NCBI RefSeq assembly: GCF_009002475.1
Contig: NZ_AP019860.1
Span: forward strand, 8,367,547-8,431,546
Reading direction: 5' to 3'
Origin: Candidatus Uabimicrobium amorphum
Lineage (GTDB): Bacteria; Planctomycetota; Uabimicrobiia; Uabimicrobiales; Uabimicrobiaceae
DNA length: 64,000 nt
Shown: one piece after another, positions 27,152-34,377 of the stretch
Layout of the letters: the number at the start of each line of letters is the position of its first letter
Position numbering within the stretch: position 1 is the stretch's first letter
The notes under the pieces: generated by a model
Seen by the model: the letters and a program-made list of their open reading frames with translations, nothing else
The model's database searches: none
What the model was told of the DNA's origin: nothing
Program-made: the position numbers and the translations under genes

Positions 27152-28174
27152 ATGAGAAAGCCGCACAAAATTTACCTGTTTCTATCCATTTGTCTATTCG
27201 CGGCCATTCTCTGTGCAACGATGCTCGGCAGTGTAAACATTCCTTTACAACAACAACTGTATACAATAACCAACCTGTTGCAAATTACCGACATACCCGT
27301 AGAGCAAAGCAATACTTTTATTTTACTAAACATACGTTTACCACGTGCACTACTTGCAGCAATTGTTGGCTTTTCTCTGGCTTTTTGCGGTACGATTATG
27401 CAGGGAATTTTCCGCAATCCACTAGCTGACCCCTATTTACTAGGTATCGCAAGTGGCGCCACGGCAGGGGCAACATTAATGATTGTCATGGGGATTTCTC
27501 TCACGTTTATGGTACCTCTAGGTGCTTTTGCTGGAGCGATTATATCCGTAGCAATTACTTATTTTATTGCCCAATCACAGCTTGGTAGCTTCTCTAATGT
27601 GACCCTTATCCTCGCAGGTGTTGCAATAGGGGCAATGTTTTCTTCCGCAACAACGTTTTTTATTTTCGTTTCAGAAGATGAGCAATTGCGTCACATAATG
27701 TTTTGGGTAATGGGAAGTTTGGCAAATAGTCGCTGGTGGTCTATATTTTATTTATTTATTGTTCTAATCATCGCGGTAATTATCACTAATTTTTTTGCGA
27801 CAGCACTTGATGCATTATCTTTAGGTGATGACATGGCCTATCATCTGGGTGTTGATTCCTCTCTGACAAAGAAAGTACTACTACTTCTCACCACTATTTT
27901 AACCGCTGCCGTGGTTTGTATGTCGGGAACCATAGGTTTTGTAGGCATTATCATTCCACATACTTCGCGTTTGTTGTTTGGGGCAAATCACCGTATTCTT
28001 CTAATGGCTTCGGGACTAACAGGGTCTATTTTTTTAGTACTGTGCGATATCTTATCGCGAACGCTTGTCGCGCCAATAGAAATTCCCATCGGCATTATCA
28101 CCGCAATTTTTGGTGCGCCATTTTTTTTGTATTTACTCATACATCACAAAAAGTCAATAGGTGCTCTTAACTAA
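27152..28174 (+). CDS. FecCD/BtuC-type ABC transporter permease
   Basis: 340-residue polytopic membrane protein with about ten helices. It carries FecCD-family marks: RLPRALLAAIVGFSLAFCGTIMQGIFRNPLADPYLLGIASGA and, late, GTIGFVGIIIPHTSRLL. With the ATPase that overlaps it by one base it forms the inner-membrane part of an importer for iron-siderophore, haem or cobalamin. No substrate-binding protein or TonB receptor is in the window and no riboswitch is seen upstream, so the substrate stays open. Confidence 0.92.
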   Translation: MRKPHKIYLFLSICLFAAILCATMLGSVNIPLQQQLYTITNLLQITDIPVEQSNTFILLNIRLPRALLAAIVGFSLAFCGTIMQGIFRNPLADPYLLGIASGATAGATLMIVMGISLTFMVPLGAFAGAIISVAITYFIAQSQLGSFSNVTLILAGVAIGAMFSSATTFFIFVSEDEQLRHIMFWVMGSLANSRWWSIFYLFIVLIIAVIITNFFATALDALSLGDDMAYHLGVDSSLTKKVLLLLTTILTAAVVCMSGTIGFVGIIIPHTSRLLFGANHRILLMASGLTGSIFLVLCDILSRTLVAPIEIPIGIITAIFGAPFFLYLLIHHKKSIGALN

Positions 28175-28944
28175 TGGATGTTCGTATACAAAACCTCAAC
28201 TTTTACTATCAAAACACACATGTGTTAAAAGACATCAACCTCACGATAAACTCGGGTGAAATGTTTGTTATTGTGGGACCTAACGGTTGTGGAAAAACGA
28301 CACTGTTGCGTTGTATTTCAGGACTGCGACAAAGTAAACAACGAACCGTATATCTGGGAGAACAGGACATAGCTCTCATGTCTTCGCGCGAAATAGCACA
28401 ACATTTAAGCGCTCTTGAACCCAAAATAGACATTGGCTTCAACTACACCGTACAGCAAGTGGTGGCCATGGGCAGAATCGCATTTAATACCTCGCATTTG
28501 CAAAACCAAAAAATTATTGAACGTAGTATGCACGAAGCAGATGTTTTGGCCTTTGCCCAAACGCCCATTTTTCACCTGAGCAGTGGACAAAAACAACGAG
28601 TGTGGTTAGCGATGGCCCTGGCACAACAACCGCAGGTGATCGTCCTCGATGAACCAACGTCTTACCTTGATGTCAAATATCAATTGCAAATACTAGATTT
28701 AATGCATTCATTGACAAAACAAAATATCACCATAATAGCAACGATTCACGACTTGAGTTTGGCAGGGCAATATGCAACGCGTATCGCGATGATGAGTAGA
28801 GGACAAATAGTCGATATTGGCAGCCCACAGCAAATTCTAACCACCGACAACATAAAGCAAGTCTTTGATGTTGAAGTACACATTCATCGCGAAAATCACA
28901 AAATTATGGGAATCATTCCCAAAGGTTTTCCGTCGCGCGAATAG
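28174..28944 (+). CDS. ABC transporter ATPase, FecE/BtuD type
   Basis: 256 residues. Walker A GPNGCGKTT (about 35-43), signature LSSGQKQRVWLAMALAQ, Walker B VIVLDEPTSYLD and the switch His in ATIHDLSLAG. These are standard for the FecE/FhuC/BtuD family that powers FecCD permeases. Its ATG overlaps the permease stop (TAATG), so the two are translated together. The signature reads LSSGQ with QKQR, normal for this family. No further transport gene follows; the next gene is on the other strand and its stop is 2 nt away. Confidence 0.93.
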   Translation: MDVRIQNLNFYYQNTHVLKDINLTINSGEMFVIVGPNGCGKTTLLRCISGLRQSKQRTVYLGEQDIALMSSREIAQHLSALEPKIDIGFNYTVQQVVAMGRIAFNTSHLQNQKIIERSMHEADVLAFAQTPIFHLSSGQKQRVWLAMALAQQPQVIVLDEPTSYLDVKYQLQILDLMHSLTKQNITIIATIHDLSLAGQYATRIAMMSRGQIVDIGSPQQILTTDNIKQVFDVEVHIHRENHKIMGIIPKGFPSRE

Positions 28945-28946
28945 CG

Positions 28947-30839
28947 CTATTTAGGGAATATCCCAAAGCTAAACAACCAATGATTACTAGTCGCTGTTCG
29001 TGCTGATTGAATAGAAACAACGTTGGTACCTACTTTTACACTTTTGGTAATTTCAAATTTATTCAAATGCTCCACGCGTCCGCCGGGGTTAAAATTTGCC
29101 TCAACAACTTCACCATTCACAACAACATTGATCGGCGAATACCAATCGTTATTTGCTCGCGTAGATAAATGGCTTAAACCCACCCACAATTTTTCAGGTA
29201 TGCGATTTAATTGAAAAGCGACTTCTAATTTCCCCTGTCTTCCGGGAATGACAATCAGGTGATCTCGTCCAGGATAACGACCGAGAATACTTGTTTTTAA
29301 TATCCCAAACTTTCCTATCCTATCGACAATGGCTCCTTTATTAAACTTAAAGCCGACAATCGCATCCTTCCAATCAAAGTCTTTGGGTTTTTGTTTTTTT
29401 CTGTTTTGCTTTTTGTTGCTTTGACTTTTGCTATTTTGCTTTTTGTTGTTTTGCTTTTCGTTACTTTTCTTTTCGTTGTTTTGTGGTGTGCCTTTAATTT
29501 CATCGGTATTTTGTGATGTGGTATTTTTATTTTGCGATTTTTTCGCCGTCTCGATAGGCTGATCTACAGAGTTTCCCCCAGAAATATTTTGCGACGTATT
29601 GCTATTTCCACTGTTCATCGCAATTACCAACAATAACAACAAAGCAACTGTTCCGCCAACGACCATCCATACCTTACCATTACTCTGCGTTGTGTTTCTC
29701 GTGGCAAGAGTGCGCGCACTTGTTCTACGTGTGTTATTGTTGACATTACCACCACCAAATTTCCGTAAATCATTCGCAAATGTTTTACAACTTTGATGGC
29801 GATGTTTTTTGTGTTTGGCAAGAGCCTTTAAACAAACGTCTTCTAATTCTTTTGGAATCTTAGGATTGACTTCGCGTAACGGAATGGGATCTTTATTAAA
29901 AATAGAATTCAATAACGCTGCATGACCCTTGACAGTAAAAATGGGACGCCTAGTCAATAATTCATACAAAATAGCTGCGATAGAATATAGGTCACTTTGC
30001 GCTGTCGTCGCGGAATGGCGCCCTTCTACTTGTTCCGGAGCCATGTAACGCAAAGTTCCCATCATAACACCGGTCTTAGAAAGCTTTTGGCTAGCTTCTT
30101 CTACTTTAACGAGACCAAAATCCATGATAATGGGCTTTCCATTATCCACCATAATATTTCCGGGTTTCAAATCGCGATGCACAACACCATTGCGATGTGC
30201 GTAATCCATGATTTCGCAAACCTGTATGATAAACTTCACGCTCTGTTTGACTGTCATTGGAGTCGATAGTTGCCATTCTTTTAGTGAAACCCCTTTTACC
30301 AAATCCATGGTGAAAAACATTTGATTGTCTTGGCAACCAATATCGTAGGCCTTTACTATACCAGGGTGATTCAGCGCTGTCATTGTTTTGGCTTCTCGAC
30401 GAAAACGCACCGCGGCTTTGGAGCTAGCGTCACCACAAAAATTCACCTTTAAGGCCAACTCTTTTTGCAACTGGGGGTCAAAAACTTTATAGACTTTGCC
30501 CATCCCACCTTGTCCAAGAACACAGATCACCTTATAACGTCCGATTGTCTGCGGTTCTTGGCTAAGTTGTCTAGGCTGTTGAGATGTTCCTGCAACAGTA
30601 CCTCTTGCATTTCGCGTGGCGGTTGTCTGTACTGCGGAAGAATTTTGTTTTGATTGATCTATATGGCTTACAATCATATTTACTTGATTTTGATCTACAT
30701 ATTTCTTGTACAATAGCCATTGAGAGAACATCATGGAATGCTCAGGGCATTCACTTATGTACTCCTGCAAATAGCGCTCTTGTAGGATTCCGCTGCGAAT
30801 CCCCACTTGCCCAAAAAGTACATTTTCATTTTTATACAC
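28947..30839 (-). CDS. Membrane Ser/Thr protein kinase with C-terminal outer domain
   Basis: 630 residues. An N-terminal helical module (about 1-60, FGQVGIRSGILQERYLQEYI) is followed by a Thr/Gln linker and the kinase domain (about 100-360: GQGGMGKVY, Lys131 in ALKVN, HRDLKPGNIM, DFGLVK, GTLRYMAPEQ). After an Asn/Arg stretch comes a transmembrane helix (WMVVGGTVALLLLLVIAM, about 390-408), then a very repetitive Asn/Lys/Gln/Ser linker, and a C-terminal domain of about 130 residues with beta-strand pattern that may be a carbohydrate- or ligand-binding sensor; it is not recognised. The linker DNA at 29395-29520 is a low-complexity T/G tract. Confidence 0.92.
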   Translation of the reverse strand: MYKNENVLFGQVGIRSGILQERYLQEYISECPEHSMMFSQWLLYKKYVDQNQVNMIVSHIDQSKQNSSAVQTTATRNARGTVAGTSQQPRQLSQEPQTIGRYKVICVLGQGGMGKVYKVFDPQLQKELALKVNFCGDASSKAAVRFRREAKTMTALNHPGIVKAYDIGCQDNQMFFTMDLVKGVSLKEWQLSTPMTVKQSVKFIIQVCEIMDYAHRNGVVHRDLKPGNIMVDNGKPIIMDFGLVKVEEASQKLSKTGVMMGTLRYMAPEQVEGRHSATTAQSDLYSIAAILYELLTRRPIFTVKGHAALLNSIFNKDPIPLREVNPKIPKELEDVCLKALAKHKKHRHQSCKTFANDLRKFGGGNVNNNTRRTSARTLATRNTTQSNGKVWMVVGGTVALLLLLVIAMNSGNSNTSQNISGGNSVDQPIETAKKSQNKNTTSQNTDEIKGTPQNNEKKSNEKQNNKKQNSKSQSNKKQNRKKQKPKDFDWKDAIVGFKFNKGAIVDRIGKFGILKTSILGRYPGRDHLIVIPGRQGKLEVAFQLNRIPEKLWVGLSHLSTRANNDWYSPINVVVNGEVVEANFNPGGRVEHLNKFEITKSVKVGTNVVSIQSARTATSNHWLFSFGIFPK

Positions 30840-30874
30840 ACAAATTTCCTTTAGGTTTTATCAGCTTATGGTAA

Positions 30875-33142
30875 CTACTTGGATTGGCGTATAGATTCTC
30901 CCATTTTGCGAATACAATTTTTAATTACCTCATGTGCCTTCGGCGTACGTAAACGATTAAAACGCCAATAGAACTTTATCTTTTTGTAAATCACGGCGAG
31001 AAAGTCTAAAGGTATTTCTCCAATCAGTGGAATGTTGAGAGATCCAAAAGTGCGGCGATTGCGACACAAAAGTACCACCCACGTTTCCCCAAGGAGTTCG
31101 TCGTAAAGTTGTGCCAAATCATAACGACCTATTTCTGATAGGGTACGTATTGCCTCTTTGTACAAACTTACCGCCGCTGTTCCTTCTGAATCGTATAAAG
31201 CTTTTGCTAATCGCGCAAAAATCAAAGCATTTTCACGATATTGTTCGTGGTATTCATATGATAGTAAACAGCGTTCGTCGTGATGTTTTATTTGTACTTT
31301 CTCACCACTAGGTGATTTTATGGTGTGCATGGCAAAGCGACCATTTTGCAATTCATCATCGAGCAATTTGGCAAAAAGGTTAAAAAACTCTTCGGCGTGG
31401 ATTAAAAATTTTGCCCCTTGCATAAAGGTAATTAAACCCATGTACGAAAGCAAACCATAGTCGCGAGGTTGTTCATAAAATCCGCGTTCAAAATACGACC
31501 ACGCTTCGACAATCTCCGCACGTGTAATGGACTTAGCGCTGCTCTTGCCACACAAATAATAACGTCCGGCTTCCAGGTGTAGTGTACCGTGCTTGGGAAG
31601 TAATGCCAGTAACTTTTCTAAAACAGTTTGTCGTAGAGAAATAGAACCTATTTGTTCTTTGTTGCGCGCGATGTAATCAATGAGTTCGTGCATTTCGCGA
31701 CATGCTTTTTCATCTTCTTCCGGCAAAGTCATTTTTTTGTGTTCGTGTAGTTCAAATAAGTTATCTAGCGCACGCTTTGCTCCGGAAAGTTCAATTTCAT
31801 CCGCCATCAATTTACGCACCACGATGTGCGTTGTGTTGTCAATAATACGCCGCGATATTTTTGCCTCAACTTTCTTGAGAGGATGTATATCATCCATTAA
31901 ATTCGCCGGTATACGTCCTGTCGACCCCAGATCAGTGTTGCTAGTCGTGATATCCACTCCACGATAAACAGCTTCGAGAGCTTCTTGCGTTTCCATGTAA
32001 TGTTCGTACAAAAGTCGGGCTTCTGTTGCGGCAACAGCATACGAAATATAACAATCTTTCAATGATTTGACAAACTCGCGTTCCTTACGCCCTGGATTTA
32101 GGTGATTCAGTGCCGTAGCAATACTGTAGGCGTCTTTTAAACGTCCCGCCTGTGCACATGACAATGCTTCCATCTTAATCGCATCTAATAGACCTTTTTT
32201 GCGCGCGGCCAAAGAGGAAATGTACATATCGATAAACTTTAGAGATGGGTCAATCATTGAACCTTCGGAAGCAAGTCGTTTTGCTTGTTTTAAATCTCCC
32301 TTTAACAAAAAGTCAATCGCCCGATCAAAACAGTCGAGGGCACGTGGAAAGTTTTTTGTTTCCACAATGCAATTTTGCTCTTCTTCACCATAAGCAAGCC
32401 CATAGACTTGCCTCTTGTCCGTACCATCAATTCCCAATTTATCGAGAATAGTGAGAAAGATACTTTTTTCGGCAAATGTACTCGCAATGAGCGATACTTC
32501 ATACTCAAAAGGATGCACAAGTATTAAACGCCGAATCGGCGTGTATTTATTTTTAGGGATAAGAACATCCAAAAAATGTGAAATGGTAAGGTTTACCGTA
32601 CTCTTAAATAGATCATCTGTTGCCGCCTGGGAACGTGCTTTTCCTGTACCAATAAGCGGCATGCGTAGTGTGGAACCTGGAGCGAGCTTATTCAACTCCT
32701 CAGAGAACATTCCCAAAACTCTATTCACTATTGTGCGATTTGTTTTACCGGTCATCGGAGAAATACAACCGAGAAGTATCGAATCGGTTTGCTCTCCCAA
32801 CCCACCAGGATTGATGTGACGGACAGAAGCAACTTCCATTACCCCTTCCATACCACGGCGTACATTTGCATACTTATGCGGTTCACTTTTTTCAAAAATA
32901 GTACGCATTACCGGACCATAGGATTGGTAAGGACGTGTGTTGCACGAAACCGCGAGAATAGAGCAGCGTGGTAACGCTGTATCGGCAATATCAGCTTTTG
33001 CAGCAACGACAACAGGCTCAGGATACTTTGGTGCTCCCAGAGAATCAAAGTGCGGAGACCCTATTGCGTGGTGAATTGCTCCAGGACAATCGGTAAGATC
33101 GTTCATGGGAATTAAGCACAATCGTTTTTTTAAATGAGACAT
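30875..33142 (-). CDS. Possible macro-domain-like protein with helical repeats
   Basis: 755 residues, soluble, no signal peptide. The first ~220 residues alternate strands and helices with PRCSILAVSCNTRPYQSYG, SILLGCISPMTGKTNRT and MPLIGTGKARSQAATDDLF, then RRLILVHPFE; this pattern recalls macro (ADP-ribose-binding) domains, but I rate the match as tentative. Residues from about 260 are alpha-helical with TPR-like pairs (ALDCFDRAIDFLLKGDLKQAKRLA; YYLCGKSSAKSITRAEIVEAWSYFERGF). A nicotinamidase-like gene lies 10 nt upstream on the same strand, so both may act on NAD+ or ADP-ribose. No catalytic residue can be named. An alternative is a simple scaffold of unknown ligand. Confidence 0.5.
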   Translation of the reverse strand: MSHLKKRLCLIPMNDLTDCPGAIHHAIGSPHFDSLGAPKYPEPVVVAAKADIADTALPRCSILAVSCNTRPYQSYGPVMRTIFEKSEPHKYANVRRGMEGVMEVASVRHINPGGLGEQTDSILLGCISPMTGKTNRTIVNRVLGMFSEELNKLAPGSTLRMPLIGTGKARSQAATDDLFKSTVNLTISHFLDVLIPKNKYTPIRRLILVHPFEYEVSLIASTFAEKSIFLTILDKLGIDGTDKRQVYGLAYGEEEQNCIVETKNFPRALDCFDRAIDFLLKGDLKQAKRLASEGSMIDPSLKFIDMYISSLAARKKGLLDAIKMEALSCAQAGRLKDAYSIATALNHLNPGRKEREFVKSLKDCYISYAVAATEARLLYEHYMETQEALEAVYRGVDITTSNTDLGSTGRIPANLMDDIHPLKKVEAKISRRIIDNTTHIVVRKLMADEIELSGAKRALDNLFELHEHKKMTLPEEDEKACREMHELIDYIARNKEQIGSISLRQTVLEKLLALLPKHGTLHLEAGRYYLCGKSSAKSITRAEIVEAWSYFERGFYEQPRDYGLLSYMGLITFMQGAKFLIHAEEFFNLFAKLLDDELQNGRFAMHTIKSPSGEKVQIKHHDERCLLSYEYHEQYRENALIFARLAKALYDSEGTAAVSLYKEAIRTLSEIGRYDLAQLYDELLGETWVVLLCRNRRTFGSLNIPLIGEIPLDFLAVIYKKIKFYWRFNRLRTPKAHEVIKNCIRKMGESIRQSK

Positions 33143-33152
33143 AATAAAAATC

Positions 33153-33962
33153 CTAGGAAAATTGATCCATCACTTGTTGACATGTTGCTATTTCAAATTG
33201 CCCTGTAGAGCCGTCACCTAACGGATTAAAATTTTGCATGTAATTGATAGCCACATCGCGCTTTTCAGGAGCTAAGGGATATGTACAGTCAGCAATATAA
33301 ACTACATTAAAGATGGAAGCGAGCATTAACAATACATTGCGTAAATTACACACTTCATCACAAACACCAAAAACAATAAGATAAAATCTCCCTTGACGGC
33401 GTAGTTCCCAAAAGAGTTTATCAATAAATGGACTTCCTGGTGACATACAAAAATCATCTTTGAGGAAAATAAGTTCACGTGATGGTTCAAGAATCGCTTC
33501 TGGCGGTAACGCGGCGTCAAACCAGCGAATCAGAACCTTTTTGCTTTTTTCAATCTTAATTTCGTCAATAGCTTGTTGATCTTCTGTTCCATAACGTCGA
33601 TTTTTTTCCAGCAATGCATGTGGTGGAAAAGTACGCAAAAAATCGGGTTCTTCATTTTCGCGAATAATTTCTAACGAATGGTAACGACGTCCATGGATCG
33701 ACTCAATGACATGTGCGTCCTGAAATTGTATTTGTGGTACTTTGCAGTCATACAAAAACCGCCGTAAGTCTCCAATTTTTTGAGACATAACATCCAATTC
33801 CCCTTGTACATGGCTTTGCTCTAGCCCCTTTAACTGAGCCTGAAAAGCCGAAATCGACAACTTTCCATCTGCTTTCATAAAGGTGTTTAAACAATCAATA
33901 GCAATCGCCGCGCACAATTCGGGCTTTAAACATGATAATAAAGACATTCTTCTACCTACCAT
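33153..33962 (-). CDS. Isochorismatase/nicotinamidase-family cysteine hydrolase
   Basis: 269 residues from ATG 33962, or 264 from ATG 33947, which has a GTAGGTAGAAGA stretch ahead. The three catalytic residues of the fold can be placed: Asp in AIAIDCLNTFM, Lys in LIFLKDDF, and Cys in GVCDEVCNLRNVL, which matches the usual G-x-x-x-D-x-C-V. Between them lies HVIESIHGRRYHSL where family members have metal-binding and substrate residues. An inserted 40-residue stretch makes it longer than typical nicotinamidases. Nicotinamidases release nicotinic acid from nicotinamide for NAD recycling; other members hydrolyse isochorismate or carbamoyl compounds. It is the first gene of a pair with 30875-33142. 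Confidence 0.65.
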   Translation of the reverse strand: MVGRRMSLLSCLKPELCAAIAIDCLNTFMKADGKLSISAFQAQLKGLEQSHVQGELDVMSQKIGDLRRFLYDCKVPQIQFQDAHVIESIHGRRYHSLEIIRENEEPDFLRTFPPHALLEKNRRYGTEDQQAIDEIKIEKSKKVLIRWFDAALPPEAILEPSRELIFLKDDFCMSPGSPFIDKLFWELRRQGRFYLIVFGVCDEVCNLRNVLLMLASIFNVVYIADCTYPLAPEKRDVAINYMQNFNPLGDGSTGQFEIATCQQVMDQFS

Positions 33963-34130
33963 TGTGGGCTTTATACCCTAAATCTATATTTTTATTAGTG
34001 CTATTTTATCTTTCTGCTCGTCAAATAACAAGCAACATCATAATATCTTGAACTTTGGACGTTGTTTCATCAAAAATTGTTTGCTGTACAGTCAACGCTC
34101 TCCATTTTTTGGAAACGCAACTTAGTACCC
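33963..34130. other. Intergenic stretch before the hydrolase gene
   Basis: AT-rich. It presumably holds the minus-strand promoter of the hydrolase pair, but I find no good -35/-10 pair. The two overlapping open frames between 34062 and 34463 span the terminator hairpin and look non-coding. Confidence 0.4.
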
Positions 34131-34167
34131 AAAAAAAAAAGCAATTCTACCACATTGGTAGAATTGC
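34131..34167 (-). terminator. Strong rho-independent terminator
   Basis: On the minus strand GCAATTCTACCA / TGGTAGAATTGC makes a perfect 12-bp stem with a 3-nt loop, followed by ten T residues (34140-34131). It ends the J-protein/Hsp70 transcript. A second palindrome, TTGACAAA-A-TTTGTCAA (34318-34334), lies between it and the gene. Confidence 0.92.
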
Positions 34168-34377
34168 CCAATTTTCCAGTGAAGATTTTATTTAAGTATA
34201 GATGCAAATGGTCAAGGGATGATTTTCCACTTGCTTTTCCTAGGGAGTTCGTCAAAGCCTGTCTATGTATAATACAAATTCCATGCCAAATACTATTACC
34301 AAGAATCCCAATAAATCTTGACAAAATTTGTCAAAAAACGCCGCTAAAAAATAGCAACTTTGTTAAAGACTATCAAT

